NCBI GenBank assembly: GCA_965230195.1
Contig: OZ245997.1
Coordinates: 5,270,001 to 5,334,000, forward strand
From: Putridiphycobacter sp965230195
Lineage (GTDB): Bacteria > Bacteroidota > Bacteroidia > Flavobacteriales_D > Crocinitomicaceae
Reading direction: 5' to 3'
DNA length: 64,000 nucleotides
Position numbers and translations under genes: made by a program. The notes below the pieces were generated by a model. That model made no database searches, was not told the DNA's origin, and saw nothing but the letters and a program-made list of their open reading frames with translations. Positions 19,212-29,255 of the stretch are shown in pieces (position 1 is the stretch's first letter; each line of letters starts with the position of its first letter).

Positions 19212-21620
19212 CTATTTTAAAACGGTTATAAAACCTTCAAACTCCTGACGATAACCAACCTTATCAGTAATCAGACATTTATAGACATAAACATCATCCT
19301 GCACTAGCTCTCCTCTGTAAGTTCCGTCCCATGCAAATTCCGGGTCATAACTTTCGTAAATGATCTCACCCCATCTGTTATAGATTACAAAATGGAATTC
19401 TGTTCCTCCTATCAGGCTCACACGGTATTCGTTATTGAACCTGTTATTATCAGGTGTAAATGCATTCGGAGCATAGAAATAAAATTCAGGTTTAATGAAA
19501 ATAGTTTTCCTGATAGTATCTGTACAGCCAATTTCACTAATTGCAACCAACTCTACTTCATAGTGCCCCCAAGGCCTGTATATTGTACTTGGACCAATAC
19601 CCGTAGAGGTTTCACCATTTCCAAAATCCCATTCCCAACTGACAGAACCTTTTGAATTATTTTTAAAGAAAACCGGTAAGCCCTCAGTTGGATCAGAACT
19701 TAACACACTAAAACTGGCCCTTGGTTTTGTCACCCTGACTTTCGTTTTACCAGGAATGGTGTAAGTACCACATCCATCTCCTACATGCACCATATAATCA
19801 GTAGTATGCTCAGGTTTTACTGTTACTTTTGAAGTTGTTTCTCCGGAATGAGGCCACAAATAAGTAAAATCACCTAAACCACCATTCGCTACCACTTCAA
19901 GTTCGGCTTCATCACCATCACAAATAATTTGTTCAGGATCAATTGCAATTGTCAATACAGGTGTTAATACGGTTATGACAACATCTTCGTCAGTGGTTTC
20001 ATTACAGCCATCTGTTACTGTAATATTGTAGGTTGTGGTTTCAAGTGGCGCTACCAATTTATTGGAACCACTTCCAAAACTATTACCATCCTGAGTCCAG
20101 GCGTAGGAATAATCTCCATCTCCACCAATACCCTGAACAAACAAAGTAACCGGTGTATTAGGGCACAATACTGCTGTATCATTACTAGTCCATAACTCGA
20201 GTGGATCATAAATCGGAACAATAACATCAACGGATTTTGTGACTGGTGTACTATTACATTGATCTGAAACGGTTACAGATATTGTCTCGGTTTGTATTGC
20301 TGTATGATTAATACTTGATGACGTCGCCCCACTCGGACTCCAATTATAGATATAACTGGTATTTGGCAATCCTCCGGAAACATTAGGTGTCAATACAACC
20401 ACTTCCCCACTACAATGTACCGTCTCATCATCCATTTCAACTACTATTGGAGGTACCTCCCTGATAATCAAATCCAGTTCAATAAAGTTTTGATTACCGC
20501 AAGGGTCAGGCTGATCCAAAATAATTGTAATGGTCTCATCTCCTTCAACTATATTATCCGGAATAACATCCACAGGAAAGGTTGCGACGGACTGACCGGC
20601 AGCGAAACTGATTGAAGTTGGCACACTGGTATAATCAACGCCTTCGGTTGCAGTTCCACCGGTAGAAATCGGAATGGTTAAAGGCAAAGCAGAATTATTT
20701 GGGTTTCGACTGATTGTAACGATTGATGTCTCACAGCCTTCCGCCATAGTCTGATTATCACCGTATGCATTAAAATTCAAATCCGCTTCAATTTCAACAG
20801 GTGAATAACTTACTAATGAGTTAGCCTCTAAAAAAATACCTGAATCGTAGGCTCCGTCACCCACATCTGCTATTGCAATTTTTAAATGATAAGTTTCTCC
20901 ACATTGCACTTGAGCAACTGCTTCTATCACTACTGTAAATCCATCATATTGAATATAAAAACTACTCCCGTTTTGTGGTGCAACACTTCCATCCCCATTA
21001 TCCACAAAATAAGCTGAATTAGTATTGGCATTCACATTATCAATGGTAACCGGAGTTCCACCTGTTCCGGGTATAGTAGCCATATTATAAGTACCACCAA
21101 AACCAGGGCCTGAAATGAAAAACGCAAATACATCATTAAACCCTGCATTGACAAACTCAGGGTATTCCTCTGAGCCAAATACATATCTGAATCGAACGGT
21201 ATCACTATTTGGTACGAAATCGAATTCCAAAATGGCAGCATTAAATGTATTATCACCTGCCACATTAGTCAATGGTCCGTAACCTGCTGTTGCATTATCG
21301 GTACCGGCATTTCCCTGGTCATTTGGCCCATGAGGTCCTTCTTGTGCTCCAAACGGACCGGTACCACTTAATACCGTACCTGTTGTTAAAACAATACCAT
21401 CTGATAAGCCCAAATTTGTACTGGCACCATTAAAGGTTCCTATTGCCTCCGGATGCCCCGTATAGTTTACATTTGTAACCGTTACACCATTCCCAACCAA
21501 AACATTTTGGACTAATTGAGTTGGTGTTAATCCTGTTGCTGTTGTAAGCTGACCCCAAACAGAGTTACCTAAAAGTAACACTGTACTGATTGTTAATATG
21601 TGAGTCAAACGGTTTAACAT
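19212..21620 (-). CDS. Secreted choice-of-anchor L / Calx-beta / PKD protein with gliding-type (CHU_C) T9SS domain
   Basis: 802 residues with a signal peptide. Domains in order: a choice-of-anchor L domain (about 30-270, with 'VRFRYVFGSEEYPEF' and 'NDVFAFFISGPG'), a Calx-beta-like domain (about 285-385, 'TEGVDYTSVPTSISFAAGQS'), two or three Ig/PKD-like repeats (about 390-640), a PKD domain ('WEWDFGNGETSTG', about 650-710) and a C-terminal gliding-motility-associated CHU_C domain (about 715-802, 'APNAFTPDNNRFNNEY', 'IYNRWGEIIYES'). The last is a type B T9SS signal. Likely a cell-surface adhesin in gliding or attachment. Stands alone, 141 bases upstream of the next minus-strand gene. Confidence 0.9.
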   Translation of the reverse strand: MLNRLTHILTISTVLLLGNSVWGQLTTATGLTPTQLVQNVLVGNGVTVTNVNYTGHPEAIGTFNGASTNLGLSDGIVLTTGTVLSGTGPFGAQEGPHGPNDQGNAGTDNATAGYGPLTNVAGDNTFNAAILEFDFVPNSDTVRFRYVFGSEEYPEFVNAGFNDVFAFFISGPGFGGTYNMATIPGTGGTPVTIDNVNANTNSAYFVDNGDGSVAPQNGSSFYIQYDGFTVVIEAVAQVQCGETYHLKIAIADVGDGAYDSGIFLEANSLVSYSPVEIEADLNFNAYGDNQTMAEGCETSIVTISRNPNNSALPLTIPISTGGTATEGVDYTSVPTSISFAAGQSVATFPVDVIPDNIVEGDETITIILDQPDPCGNQNFIELDLIIREVPPIVVEMDDETVHCSGEVVVLTPNVSGGLPNTSYIYNWSPSGATSSSINHTAIQTETISVTVSDQCNSTPVTKSVDVIVPIYDPLELWTSNDTAVLCPNTPVTLFVQGIGGDGDYSYAWTQDGNSFGSGSNKLVAPLETTTYNITVTDGCNETTDEDVVITVLTPVLTIAIDPEQIICDGDEAELEVVANGGLGDFTYLWPHSGETTSKVTVKPEHTTDYMVHVGDGCGTYTIPGKTKVRVTKPRASFSVLSSDPTEGLPVFFKNNSKGSVSWEWDFGNGETSTGIGPSTIYRPWGHYEVELVAISEIGCTDTIRKTIFIKPEFYFYAPNAFTPDNNRFNNEYRVSLIGGTEFHFVIYNRWGEIIYESYDPEFAWDGTYRGELVQDDVYVYKCLITDKVGYRQEFEGFITVLK

Positions 21621-21914
21621 TAATTCAATTTCCTGTTTTTATATCAAAAAATATACCTTATTTCCTAAAACGAACAGTTTTATAAAGATACAACCTTTTT
21701 TATTAAAACGAGTTCACTTTTTATACCCCCTACTACAACATTATTTTTTTTCAAAAAGTGCTGTCAAAAAGAGCTATTAAATATACGTTTTTTTTCATAC
21801 GGTAGTTGCATGGCGACAGGACAATATTTTTCAAGTGTATCTTTCATTGATTAAACAGAACAAACGCGTTAGAATTGTCATCTCAAAATAAATTGATTAA
21901 ATTTGCTTTCTTCA

Positions 21915-22766
21915 ATGAGCAGGCTGAAAAACATCATCAATTCCTGGAGGGAAAAGCATAAATTATCATATACCAATGATGAGACTTTTTTTGTAAAATG
22001 GAGTTTCAATGTCTCCATGTTAAATATCCTGACATTGGTTATACTTTACAGCATTATTTTAGGTTTTGCAGTATATCTCCTGATTTTGTATACACCTTTA
22101 AAAAAAGTGGTTTTTGATGATATTTCAGTGTACGAGCTTAATGAAATGGCTGAAAACAATGCCAAATATCTGTCTAAACTTGAGGAAGAAATTAACTCAA
22201 AGGATCACTACATATCGGATTTACACAAAATTTTAAAAGGAGAAGATTTCGAAGATACATTATCTCAACGGGATATCGACACCCTTGAGGGGATTGTAAA
22301 GGTAGAATTTGAATCCAGCAAGGCTGATTCCATTTTAAGAAAAAAGATAGAAAGCAGTCAGTTTGAAAAACCAGTTGAAGATAAAAGTTCAGGCGACCCG
22401 GGATTTTTTATGAACCCAGTAAAAGGTAAAGTTTCCCAGTCATTAGATACTGAAAAAAAACACTTCGGTGTTGATGTGGTAACATTGCCGGATGAGCCGA
22501 TTAAAGCCACTCTGGAGGGTCAGGTAATTTTTTCCCAATGGACCAACAGACAAGGGCATGTTATCATCATTCAACATTCTAACGAAATGCTATCGGTATA
22601 CAAACACTGTTCTGTATTACTCAAAAAAGAAGGAGAATATGTTGAAGCTGGTGACCCTATTGCTATAGTTGGTAATACAGGTGAATTAACAGACGGACCA
22701 CATCTTCATTTTGAAATATGGCAAAATGGAATTGCATTGAATCCACAGGAATTCATTAGTTTTTAA
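21915..22766 (+). CDS. M23-family (LytM) peptidase with N-terminal membrane anchor
   Basis: 283 residues. A short basic cytoplasmic start, one transmembrane helix (about 34-60), a coiled-coil stretch ('NEMAENNAKYLSKLEEEINS') and a C-terminal LytM domain. Zinc ligands are visible: His183 and Asp187 in 'HFGVD', and His265 in 'GPHLHFE' with His263 before it, so the site looks intact. These enzymes cut peptide cross-links in peptidoglycan. I chose the ATG at 21915; a TTG twelve bases upstream is possible. Followed 95 bases later by the RND exporter gene, with no obvious link to it. Confidence 0.9.
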   Translation: MSRLKNIINSWREKHKLSYTNDETFFVKWSFNVSMLNILTLVILYSIILGFAVYLLILYTPLKKVVFDDISVYELNEMAENNAKYLSKLEEEINSKDHYISDLHKILKGEDFEDTLSQRDIDTLEGIVKVEFESSKADSILRKKIESSQFEKPVEDKSSGDPGFFMNPVKGKVSQSLDTEKKHFGVDVVTLPDEPIKATLEGQVIFSQWTNRQGHVIIIQHSNEMLSVYKHCSVLLKKEGEYVEAGDPIAIVGNTGELTDGPHLHFEIWQNGIALNPQEFISF

Positions 22767-22861
22767 ATTCTTTTTTAAAGTAATTGATTCAAAACCTTCC
22801 ATTGTCCGCAGGTTTGATTATTTTTGAGCCTTTAAACCAATAAAAACAGATACATTACAGA

Positions 22862-25519
22862 ATGTGGTTAAGACTCTCCCAAATCATACTTCGAAATAGA
22901 ATACTTATCCTGAGTTTCTTGCTGGTCATGACGACATTGTTTGGATACTATATGATCAACAATGTTAAAATGGATAATAAGTATGGTACCATGCTCCCTA
23001 AAACTTCTGATGCCAAGCAAAATTATCTTAAACTCAAGGAATTATTTGGTGAAAATGAATCATTATTGGTATTTGCAATAGACAATGATAGTCTGTATAA
23101 TCTTGAAACTTTTAATGCCTGGCACGAGCTGGGAGAAGCGATCAGCAGTTTTGATGCCGTTGATTCTGTTTTTTCGGAAGCCCACTTATACCGGTTGACC
23201 AAGAATAGTGAAGAGAAAAAGTTTGACCTTAACAAAGTTACACCAAACAAGCTCAAAACACAGGCTGAGGTTGATAGTATTAAGAAAATCATAAAGTCCA
23301 TCCCTTTTTATGATGGTATGATTTATAATGACGAAAACAATACTTCCCTGATGATGGCCTTCATTGACGAATCGATCATGAATGATATGAAAAAGGCTGT
23401 GGTATTGTTGGATGTTGAGGCTAAAGCCAAATCATTCGAGAGTAAACTTGGCAAAATTCGTATATCAGGAATGCCTCATATCAGGGTTTCGGTTGGTGAA
23501 AAATTAAAAAAGGAATTGGGCCTTTTTATTGCCCTAACCATCATTGTCACTTCACTTTTACTGTACATCTTTTTCAGATCATTTAAAATTGTACTCATTT
23601 GTAATATTGTTGTTTTTGTTGGCGTAATCTGGTCATTGGGTAGCATTGGTTTCTTTGATTTTAAGCTTTCCATATTAATGGTACTTATTCCACCATTAAT
23701 GATCGTGATTAGTATTCCAAACAGTATTTTTCTGATCAACAAGTTCCATCAGGAAATTAAAGATCATGGTAATAAGGTTAAAGCACTGACCCGGGTGATT
23801 CAGAAAATAGGTAATGCTACCTTTTTAACTAATCTAACCACCGCACTGGGATTCGCTACATTTATATTTACAAATTCTGAGAGCTTATTTGAATTTGGTT
23901 TGATAGCTGCACTTAATATCATTATGGTATTTGTACTAAGTATTACCATATTGCCTATTATATTGAGTTATTCTGCTATTCCAAAACCAAAGCATCTCAA
24001 GCATCTTGAAAAACAATGGCTGCATTATGCTGTTGAAAAGCTGGAATTTGTTACTTTATTTAAGCGAAAATATATTTTTATTGCAGCTATTTTTGTGGTC
24101 GGTGCAGCCGTTTTAGGTGCACTTCAAATTGATACAACAGGAAATATTACCGGTGACCTGCCTCAAAATGATCCTATCACCAATGATGTACAATCCCTGC
24201 AGGATAAGTTTGGAGGTGCAATCCCTTTTGAAATCTTAATTAATACCAAAAAGGAAAATTCTTATCTCCACCGATTCGAAGAAATCAATAACGTTCAGAA
24301 TATTTTGGCAAAGTATTCGGTTTTTTCCAAATCCCTTTCAGTAGCTGACGGTGTTAAAATAATTAACATGGCCTTTAGTGATAATAACCCGGAGCGGTAT
24401 ACTATTCCGACAATCAGTAAAATGAACTTGTTTAGGTCGTATCTGGAAAACTCCACTGACAATGCCACAACCAATCCTTTTCTGGACTCCACAAATACTT
24501 ACACCCATATAAGTTTACAGATCAAGGATATTGGTTCATATGAAGTACAGGAACTGATTGACACATTAGGACCCGAGGTGAGAGCTGCCATTAACCCAAA
24601 TAAAGCCACTTACGATTCTCTATACAATGTAATCAGTAAACTGGAAACAGAAGCAAAGGATAATGCACTAAGTGAATTTTATTTTGATCACCCTGCTGTT
24701 TATCAGAATTTAATTGAAATATACGGCAATAATGATCTTGATAAACTGGACGAATTCTATACGGATGAAAACCTGATTTATAATTACCATCATGAAGCCG
24801 GTTTTAACGATAGCCTGGCCAAAGCCATTGATATTGAAAACTGGGACCTGATGTTTTCAGGTACAGCAGTTGTAGCATCAAACGGAACGCAATACCTTGT
24901 TAAAAATCTCTTTACCTCACTGGCTATTGCTATTGTTGTTATTGCCCTTTTAATGTCAGTTTTATTCCGTTCATGGCGGATGGTTATCATTTCATTGGTA
25001 CCGAACTTTATTCCACTCCTAACCACTGCAGGAATTATGGGATTCTTTGGCATTCCTATCAAACCATCAACGCTTCTCGTTTTCAGTATTGCATTCGGAA
25101 TTTCGGTAGATGATACTATTCACTTCTTAGCTAAATTCCGCCAGGAACTAAGGTCGTACGAGCATGATTTAAGACGGTGTATTTTAGTTGCATTACGAGA
25201 AACAGGAATCAGCATGATTTACACTTCAATTGTACTTTTCTTTGGATTTTTGGTTCTGGCATTTTCTCAATTTGGAGGCACAAAAGCATTGGGTATGTTA
25301 GTTTCATTAACCTTATTAATCGCCATGCTGGCCAACCTTTTGATTTTGCCATCTCTTTTATTATTCATGGAGCGAAAAATGACCAATAAAGCAATCAGGG
25401 AACCGCTATTTGAATTATTTGATGAAGAGGAAGATATTGAATTTGAACATTTGGAAATTGAACAGAGTTTAAAAAAATACGAGGAAAAAGACTTAGAGCA
25501 GCACCCTAAAAATGATTAA
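22862..25519 (+). CDS. RND-superfamily (MMPL/HAE3-type) membrane exporter
   Basis: 885 residues with two halves, each one transmembrane helix followed by a large periplasmic loop and a bundle of five helices: TM1 about 14-32 and bundle about 218-375, then a helix near 405 and bundle about 678-845. The second bundle contains 'FSIAFGISVDDTIHFLAKF', the acidic transmembrane motif of MMPL/Patched-like RND proteins, where an Asp pair relays protons. The length fits HAE3 transporters, which move lipids or hopanoid-like molecules. Its stop overlaps the start of the polyprenyl diphosphate synthase by 8 bases, hinting at an isoprenoid lipid as substrate, but this is inference from context. Confidence 0.9.
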   Translation: MWLRLSQIILRNRILILSFLLVMTTLFGYYMINNVKMDNKYGTMLPKTSDAKQNYLKLKELFGENESLLVFAIDNDSLYNLETFNAWHELGEAISSFDAVDSVFSEAHLYRLTKNSEEKKFDLNKVTPNKLKTQAEVDSIKKIIKSIPFYDGMIYNDENNTSLMMAFIDESIMNDMKKAVVLLDVEAKAKSFESKLGKIRISGMPHIRVSVGEKLKKELGLFIALTIIVTSLLLYIFFRSFKIVLICNIVVFVGVIWSLGSIGFFDFKLSILMVLIPPLMIVISIPNSIFLINKFHQEIKDHGNKVKALTRVIQKIGNATFLTNLTTALGFATFIFTNSESLFEFGLIAALNIIMVFVLSITILPIILSYSAIPKPKHLKHLEKQWLHYAVEKLEFVTLFKRKYIFIAAIFVVGAAVLGALQIDTTGNITGDLPQNDPITNDVQSLQDKFGGAIPFEILINTKKENSYLHRFEEINNVQNILAKYSVFSKSLSVADGVKIINMAFSDNNPERYTIPTISKMNLFRSYLENSTDNATTNPFLDSTNTYTHISLQIKDIGSYEVQELIDTLGPEVRAAINPNKATYDSLYNVISKLETEAKDNALSEFYFDHPAVYQNLIEIYGNNDLDKLDEFYTDENLIYNYHHEAGFNDSLAKAIDIENWDLMFSGTAVVASNGTQYLVKNLFTSLAIAIVVIALLMSVLFRSWRMVIISLVPNFIPLLTTAGIMGFFGIPIKPSTLLVFSIAFGISVDDTIHFLAKFRQELRSYEHDLRRCILVALRETGISMIYTSIVLFFGFLVLAFSQFGGTKALGMLVSLTLLIAMLANLLILPSLLLFMERKMTNKAIREPLFELFDEEEDIEFEHLEIEQSLKKYEEKDLEQHPKND

Positions 25520-26483
25520 TCTTTCTGAATACCAATCCTTAATTGAAGATCAATTAGAGAACATCTCGTTTCCGAAATCACCGAAACAGCTTTATGATCC
25601 ACTATCTTATTTTTTAAAAATAGGTGGTAAACGAATGCGTCCTGTTCTAACTCTAATGGGATGTGAATTGTTTGACCCTGATTATCACAAAGCCAAATCT
25701 GCTGCTATAACAGTTGAATTGTTCCATAACTTTTCATTAATTCATGATGACATCATGGATGAGGCACCTCTTCGAAGAGGTCAGGAAACTGTTCATAAAA
25801 AATGGAATGATAATACTGCTATTCTTTCAGGAGATGTCCTGTTAGTAAAAGCTTATGACTATCTCAGTGACTATGAACCAGGTTTGTTTAAAACCCTGTT
25901 CCAGCTATTCAATAAAACTGCGATAGAAGTTTGTGAAGGGCAACAATTCGATATGGACTTTGAAACGCTTGACAATGTAAGTATTGACTCCTATATCCGT
26001 ATGATTAGTTATAAAACTGCTGTCCTGCTTGGCTGTAGTTTAGAGATGGGAGCAATTATTGGTGGCGCAAGTGAAAAGGACAGACAGGAATTATATGAGT
26101 TTGGACTGAATTTAGGTATCGCCTTTCAACTTCAGGACGATATCATGGATGTGTATGCTGATAAGCATAAATTTGGCAAACAAGTTGGAGGTGATATTAT
26201 TTCGAACAAAAAAACTTATTTGTTGCTCAAAGCATTTGAAGATGCTTCAGAATCACAGCAGAACAGATTAAATCAACTTTTGCATCACACTACTAATACT
26301 GATGAGAAAGTTGCAGGTGTTAAAGCCATTTATGAGGAATTGGACATCAAGGCTAAATCCACCGCTCAAATGAATACCTACTATGATATAGCCATATCTA
26401 AACTGGACTCAATTTCGGTAGATGCTTCAAAAAAAGCACCATTGTATGCCCTTGGTCAATTTCTGCTTTCAAGAGAAAACTAA
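25512..26483 (+). CDS. Polyprenyl diphosphate synthase
   Basis: 323 residues of trans-isoprenyl diphosphate synthase type. The two Asp-rich Mg-binding motifs are seen: Asp79-Asp80-Ile-Met-Asp83 in 'HDDIMDEAPLRRG', and Asp209-Asp210-Ile-Met-Asp213 in 'FQLQDDIMDVY'. It also has the 'GGKRMRPVL' substrate loop. It condenses IPP units onto an allylic diphosphate to give the long chain used for menaquinone; product length cannot be read reliably here. Translationally coupled to the RND exporter (8-base overlap). Its end overlaps the converging GNAT gene by 4 bases. Confidence 0.93.
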   Translation: MINLSEYQSLIEDQLENISFPKSPKQLYDPLSYFLKIGGKRMRPVLTLMGCELFDPDYHKAKSAAITVELFHNFSLIHDDIMDEAPLRRGQETVHKKWNDNTAILSGDVLLVKAYDYLSDYEPGLFKTLFQLFNKTAIEVCEGQQFDMDFETLDNVSIDSYIRMISYKTAVLLGCSLEMGAIIGGASEKDRQELYEFGLNLGIAFQLQDDIMDVYADKHKFGKQVGGDIISNKKTYLLLKAFEDASESQQNRLNQLLHHTTNTDEKVAGVKAIYEELDIKAKSTAQMNTYYDIAISKLDSISVDASKKAPLYALGQFLLSREN

Positions 26484-26938
26484 AAAATAATTTTACCGTT
26501 TAACCATTCCGGATCTAAAATGGCATTGTATTTTTTATAGAAGTTAATCGCCGGTTCATTCCAGTCCAGCACCTGCCATTCAAAACGGCCTACCTTTCGG
26601 TTTTTGGCTATCTGATAAACCTCATCAAACAATAGCTTTCCTATTCCCCTGCCACGCATAGTTTCGGTAACCAGAAAATCTTCAAGGTATAAGCACTCTC
26701 CTCTCCAGGTAGAATAACTGGTATAAAAAAGTGCAAAACCAACTACCTCTCCTTTAACCTCAGCAACCAAACATTCAAATAAAGGTTTTTCTCCAAACCC
26801 ATCTGCCTGTAGCTGAGCCACAGTATTTACCATTTGATCTTCAGCGTTTTCATAAATTGCCAGTTCCAGAATTAATCCATGAACTGCAATCATATCATTG
26901 GAATTAGCCGGTCTGACTGATATATTTTGATTTTGCAT
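26480..26938 (-). CDS. GNAT-family N-acetyltransferase (diamine acetyltransferase-like)
   Basis: 152 residues forming one GNAT domain. The acetyl-CoA pyrophosphate loop is seen as 'VTETMRGRGIGKLLFDEV' (R/Q-x-x-G-x-G/A). The 'CLYLEDFLV' and 'FEWQVLDWNEPAINFYKKYNA' segments match the SSAT-like (spermidine/spermine acetyltransferase) subgroup, so a small amine is the likely acceptor, though this is not certain. Monocistronic; converges with the polyprenyl synthase gene with a 4-base overlap of the 3' ends. Confidence 0.88.
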   Translation of the reverse strand: MQNQNISVRPANSNDMIAVHGLILELAIYENAEDQMVNTVAQLQADGFGEKPLFECLVAEVKGEVVGFALFYTSYSTWRGECLYLEDFLVTETMRGRGIGKLLFDEVYQIAKNRKVGRFEWQVLDWNEPAINFYKKYNAILDPEWLNGKIIF

Positions 26939-27044
26939 GGCTTAAATATAAGGTCTCCCCAATAAAAACAATTTATTTTTAGTTACTTTTTAAAATTCTG
27001 GCATTATCAGATTATAACCAACCAAAAAATCCTTTGTGATTACT

Positions 27045-27081
27045 ATAAACAAACCTTTGCTTTTGGCAAAGGTTTGTTTTA
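27045..27081 (-). terminator. Strong terminator hairpin of the LpoB/COG3014 cluster
   Basis: Perfect 14-bp inverted repeat (AAACAAACCTTTGC / GCAAAGGTTTGTTT) with a 5-base loop. It lies downstream of the minus-strand cluster ending at 27208 and just upstream of the GNAT gene. Confidence 0.75.
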
Positions 27082-27155
27082 CAATAAATAAGTCCTACTT
27101 TGATTTATTTTAGATATATGGCACAAAAGATCCCAACCAAAATAAAGCCACCATT

Positions 27156-27199
27156 GAAGTCTGAGGTCCCAGCCCGGTCGGGAGGACTCGAAGACTGAA
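27156..27199. repeat. Dispersed palindromic repeat, copy A
   Basis: Imperfect palindrome with outer arms AGTCT and AGACT, a shared CTGAGGTC stretch and an inner CCCGGTCGGG hairpin. A second member with compensating changes in the outer arms is at 39377-39424. GC-rich compared with its surroundings. Confidence 0.6.
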
Positions 27200-27207
27200 A
27201 CTATATA

Positions 27208-28566
27208 TTAATGTGTCATCACATTTCTAAAAACCATACCACCACGTCCCTCAACTTTGACCTCAATCTCTCTTCCGTCATCCGTTTTTAGTTTGATTTC
27301 ATTTTCTCCTTTTTTTAAGGGAATTCTGGCATATCGAATTTCATTTGGTAACGACTGCCAATTTCTGGTATCAGCCTTTTCGGTAGACGCATTGGTAATA
27401 CCAACTGCCAACCCCAGGTATTCATTTTCTTTTGAGATTTTGATTTCCGCCAGTTTCTTTATCGCCAATCGAATGAGTCGCTTTGCTAATTCTCTGAAAT
27501 AATTATCTCTTTCAATTTGAAAAGCCAATTTACCTACCGATTCTCCTATCGCCATTTTTAGTGATTGACCATTAGCGGTCAGTGTTGCAGTTTTCGACTG
27601 CGGTTGACGATCAACATAATAAGCATAGGCCAATCTGATAATTCCCAAATCGGAAGGTTCAAAATTGGATGAGTTAGATTCAAAATCATAGTCAACCGGA
27701 ATTTCAATAATATTTTGAGCATCACTAAAAACGTATAAACCTGTTCCGTTGTCTTTATTTAGTGTAAAAAACAAGTTCTTTTCCATTTTTATTGGTGCCA
27801 AACCATTTTCCCAAAATAAAATCAACTCTCCCCCTTCGCCTTTAGTTGAAGGTATATTTTGAACCTCTTCGGCTTTAAGTTGATGTGGAATCCTTGCCAA
27901 TCTCGACATCCGTACCAAATCGGCAGTTAAATAAAGCGGCATGGAACCGAATGCATCAATCTCACTACTTTGGTAGGCATTATAGGCATTTCTATAAGCA
28001 ATAAATGCATTGTTAAAATCATTATCCGCCTCATAAATCATTCCCATCATGATCATTCCAAAAGGATCCTTACTGTATTTAGATTCTTTCCCTTTTGAAC
28101 TGACCTCTAATGCCTGTTGTCTTAAATTCATTTTACGGGCTTCAACAACTGCTTCCTCAGTATTACCAAGATAAATATAATTCAGGGCATTATAGTAATG
28201 TGATAAAATCTGCTCATGTGGTTCAGTCCGGTAGGGCTGCATTGCAGGATTAATAGCCATACCAACTGCAATATCAGCAACACTATTGTATTGATCCATC
28301 ATAAAGTCGGCATATTTAAAGTATTCTATACTTTTTTTATAATCGCCCTTAAGGTGATTAATTTTTGCCATCTCCAAATAGTACAACAAGGCATTCCTTT
28401 TTTTCTTCAGAAACTTATTGGACTCTATCTTCTGCTCTGCTTTAGCATAATTATAAGCTAATATGGCTTCTTCAGTATCTCTTGACTTTGTATAATAAGT
28501 CGCACACCCCACCTGCCCGGCAATTAATGCGAGAACGATTATTCTATATGTGATTGACTTAAACAT
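27208..28566 (-). CDS. COG3014-like exported lipoprotein with TPR-like repeats
   Basis: 452 residues starting with a signal and lipobox (ALIAGQVGCA, Cys21). Residues about 40-200 are helical TPR-like repeats ('MAKINHLKGDYKKSIEYFKYA', 'ALNYIYLGNTEEAVVEARKM'); the C-terminal half is beta-rich ('LFWENGLAPIKMEKNLFFTL'). This layout matches the uncharacterised COG3014 family, which tends to occur beside LpoB-type lipoproteins, as here. It is 74 bases downstream of lpoB, with a hairpin between that may reduce read-through. Function unknown; envelope-related by context. Confidence 0.75.
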   Translation of the reverse strand: MFKSITYRIIVLALIAGQVGCATYYTKSRDTEEAILAYNYAKAEQKIESNKFLKKKRNALLYYLEMAKINHLKGDYKKSIEYFKYADFMMDQYNSVADIAVGMAINPAMQPYRTEPHEQILSHYYNALNYIYLGNTEEAVVEARKMNLRQQALEVSSKGKESKYSKDPFGMIMMGMIYEADNDFNNAFIAYRNAYNAYQSSEIDAFGSMPLYLTADLVRMSRLARIPHQLKAEEVQNIPSTKGEGGELILFWENGLAPIKMEKNLFFTLNKDNGTGLYVFSDAQNIIEIPVDYDFESNSSNFEPSDLGIIRLAYAYYVDRQPQSKTATLTANGQSLKMAIGESVGKLAFQIERDNYFRELAKRLIRLAIKKLAEIKISKENEYLGLAVGITNASTEKADTRNWQSLPNEIRYARIPLKKGENEIKLKTDDGREIEVKVEGRGGMVFRNVMTH

Positions 28567-28581
28567 AATTTCTTAATATAA

Positions 28582-28610
28582 TAAAGCCGATCCGCTTCTC
28601 AGATCGGCTT
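28582..28610 (-). terminator. Intercistronic hairpin between lpoB-like and COG3014 genes
   Basis: Perfect 10-bp arms AAAGCCGATC / GATCGGCTTT with a 9-base loop. On the minus strand the sequence after it is only moderately T-rich (TTTATTATATT), so it may be a partial terminator or an RNA-stabilising element between the two genes. Confidence 0.6.
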
Positions 28611-28640
28611 TAACTAACCATTTGTGTTACTAACTAAAAA

Positions 28641-29228
28641 CTAGTTTCTTACTGTTTTCTTAATCTTTTTATCACCGATCCAAACAATTTCATTGGTTTC
28701 GATATTGGTTAATTCCAAGTCAACCTGATAATATACTACTTTATCTCTTTTATAAGCATCAACTATTGAATTGATTGATCCCTGCATGATAAAGTCGGCT
28801 CCTATTTCCAATCCCCATTTTTTCATTGTTGAAACCGAAGCGTTATCTTGCTGATCAGCTTTTTCAGCCCTCAACTCTTCTCTTTTGTCTCCTCCCTGAA
28901 CCAATCTTACTCTCTGAGATTTGATGAATGACTTTTCAATGTCCTTTACAAAAGTTTCTGCCTCAATGTGCTCGTGGCTTTTATTTTTTACAAAACCTAC
29001 AATTACCACAGGTTTTTTAGTGTTTTCTTTAACAAATTTCGACAACCATATTTCTCCCAATACCTGCTCTACCATAGCTTCGGCTGTCAATCTTGAATCA
29101 ACATCATTCCATTTTCCGCTAATGTCAATTTGCTCATTAACATCAACTCTTGATACTTTATGGGCACAACTTTGCATTCCAAATGCCATAATACCCACTA
29201 CTGCTATACTATATATAATCTTTTTCAT
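28641..29228 (-). CDS. LpoB-family lipoprotein (penicillin-binding protein activator)
   Basis: 195 residues with a lipobox signal (GIMAFGMQSC, Cys21). The mature part matches the LpoB/COG3417 fold: 'WNDVDSRLTAEAMVEQVL', 'KPVVIVGFVKNKSHEHI', 'ADFIMQGSINSIVDAYK', 'IVWIGDKKIKK'. In enterobacteria LpoB reaches through the peptidoglycan to activate PBP1b. Bacteroidota members lack the long disordered linker, as here, so their partner is unknown. Middle gene of a three-gene minus-strand cluster. Confidence 0.85.
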   Translation of the reverse strand: MKKIIYSIAVVGIMAFGMQSCAHKVSRVDVNEQIDISGKWNDVDSRLTAEAMVEQVLGEIWLSKFVKENTKKPVVIVGFVKNKSHEHIEAETFVKDIEKSFIKSQRVRLVQGGDKREELRAEKADQQDNASVSTMKKWGLEIGADFIMQGSINSIVDAYKRDKVVYYQVDLELTNIETNEIVWIGDKKIKKTVRN

Positions 29229-29255
29229 TGCTCTTCGGTTTTTTAATTCTCAAAT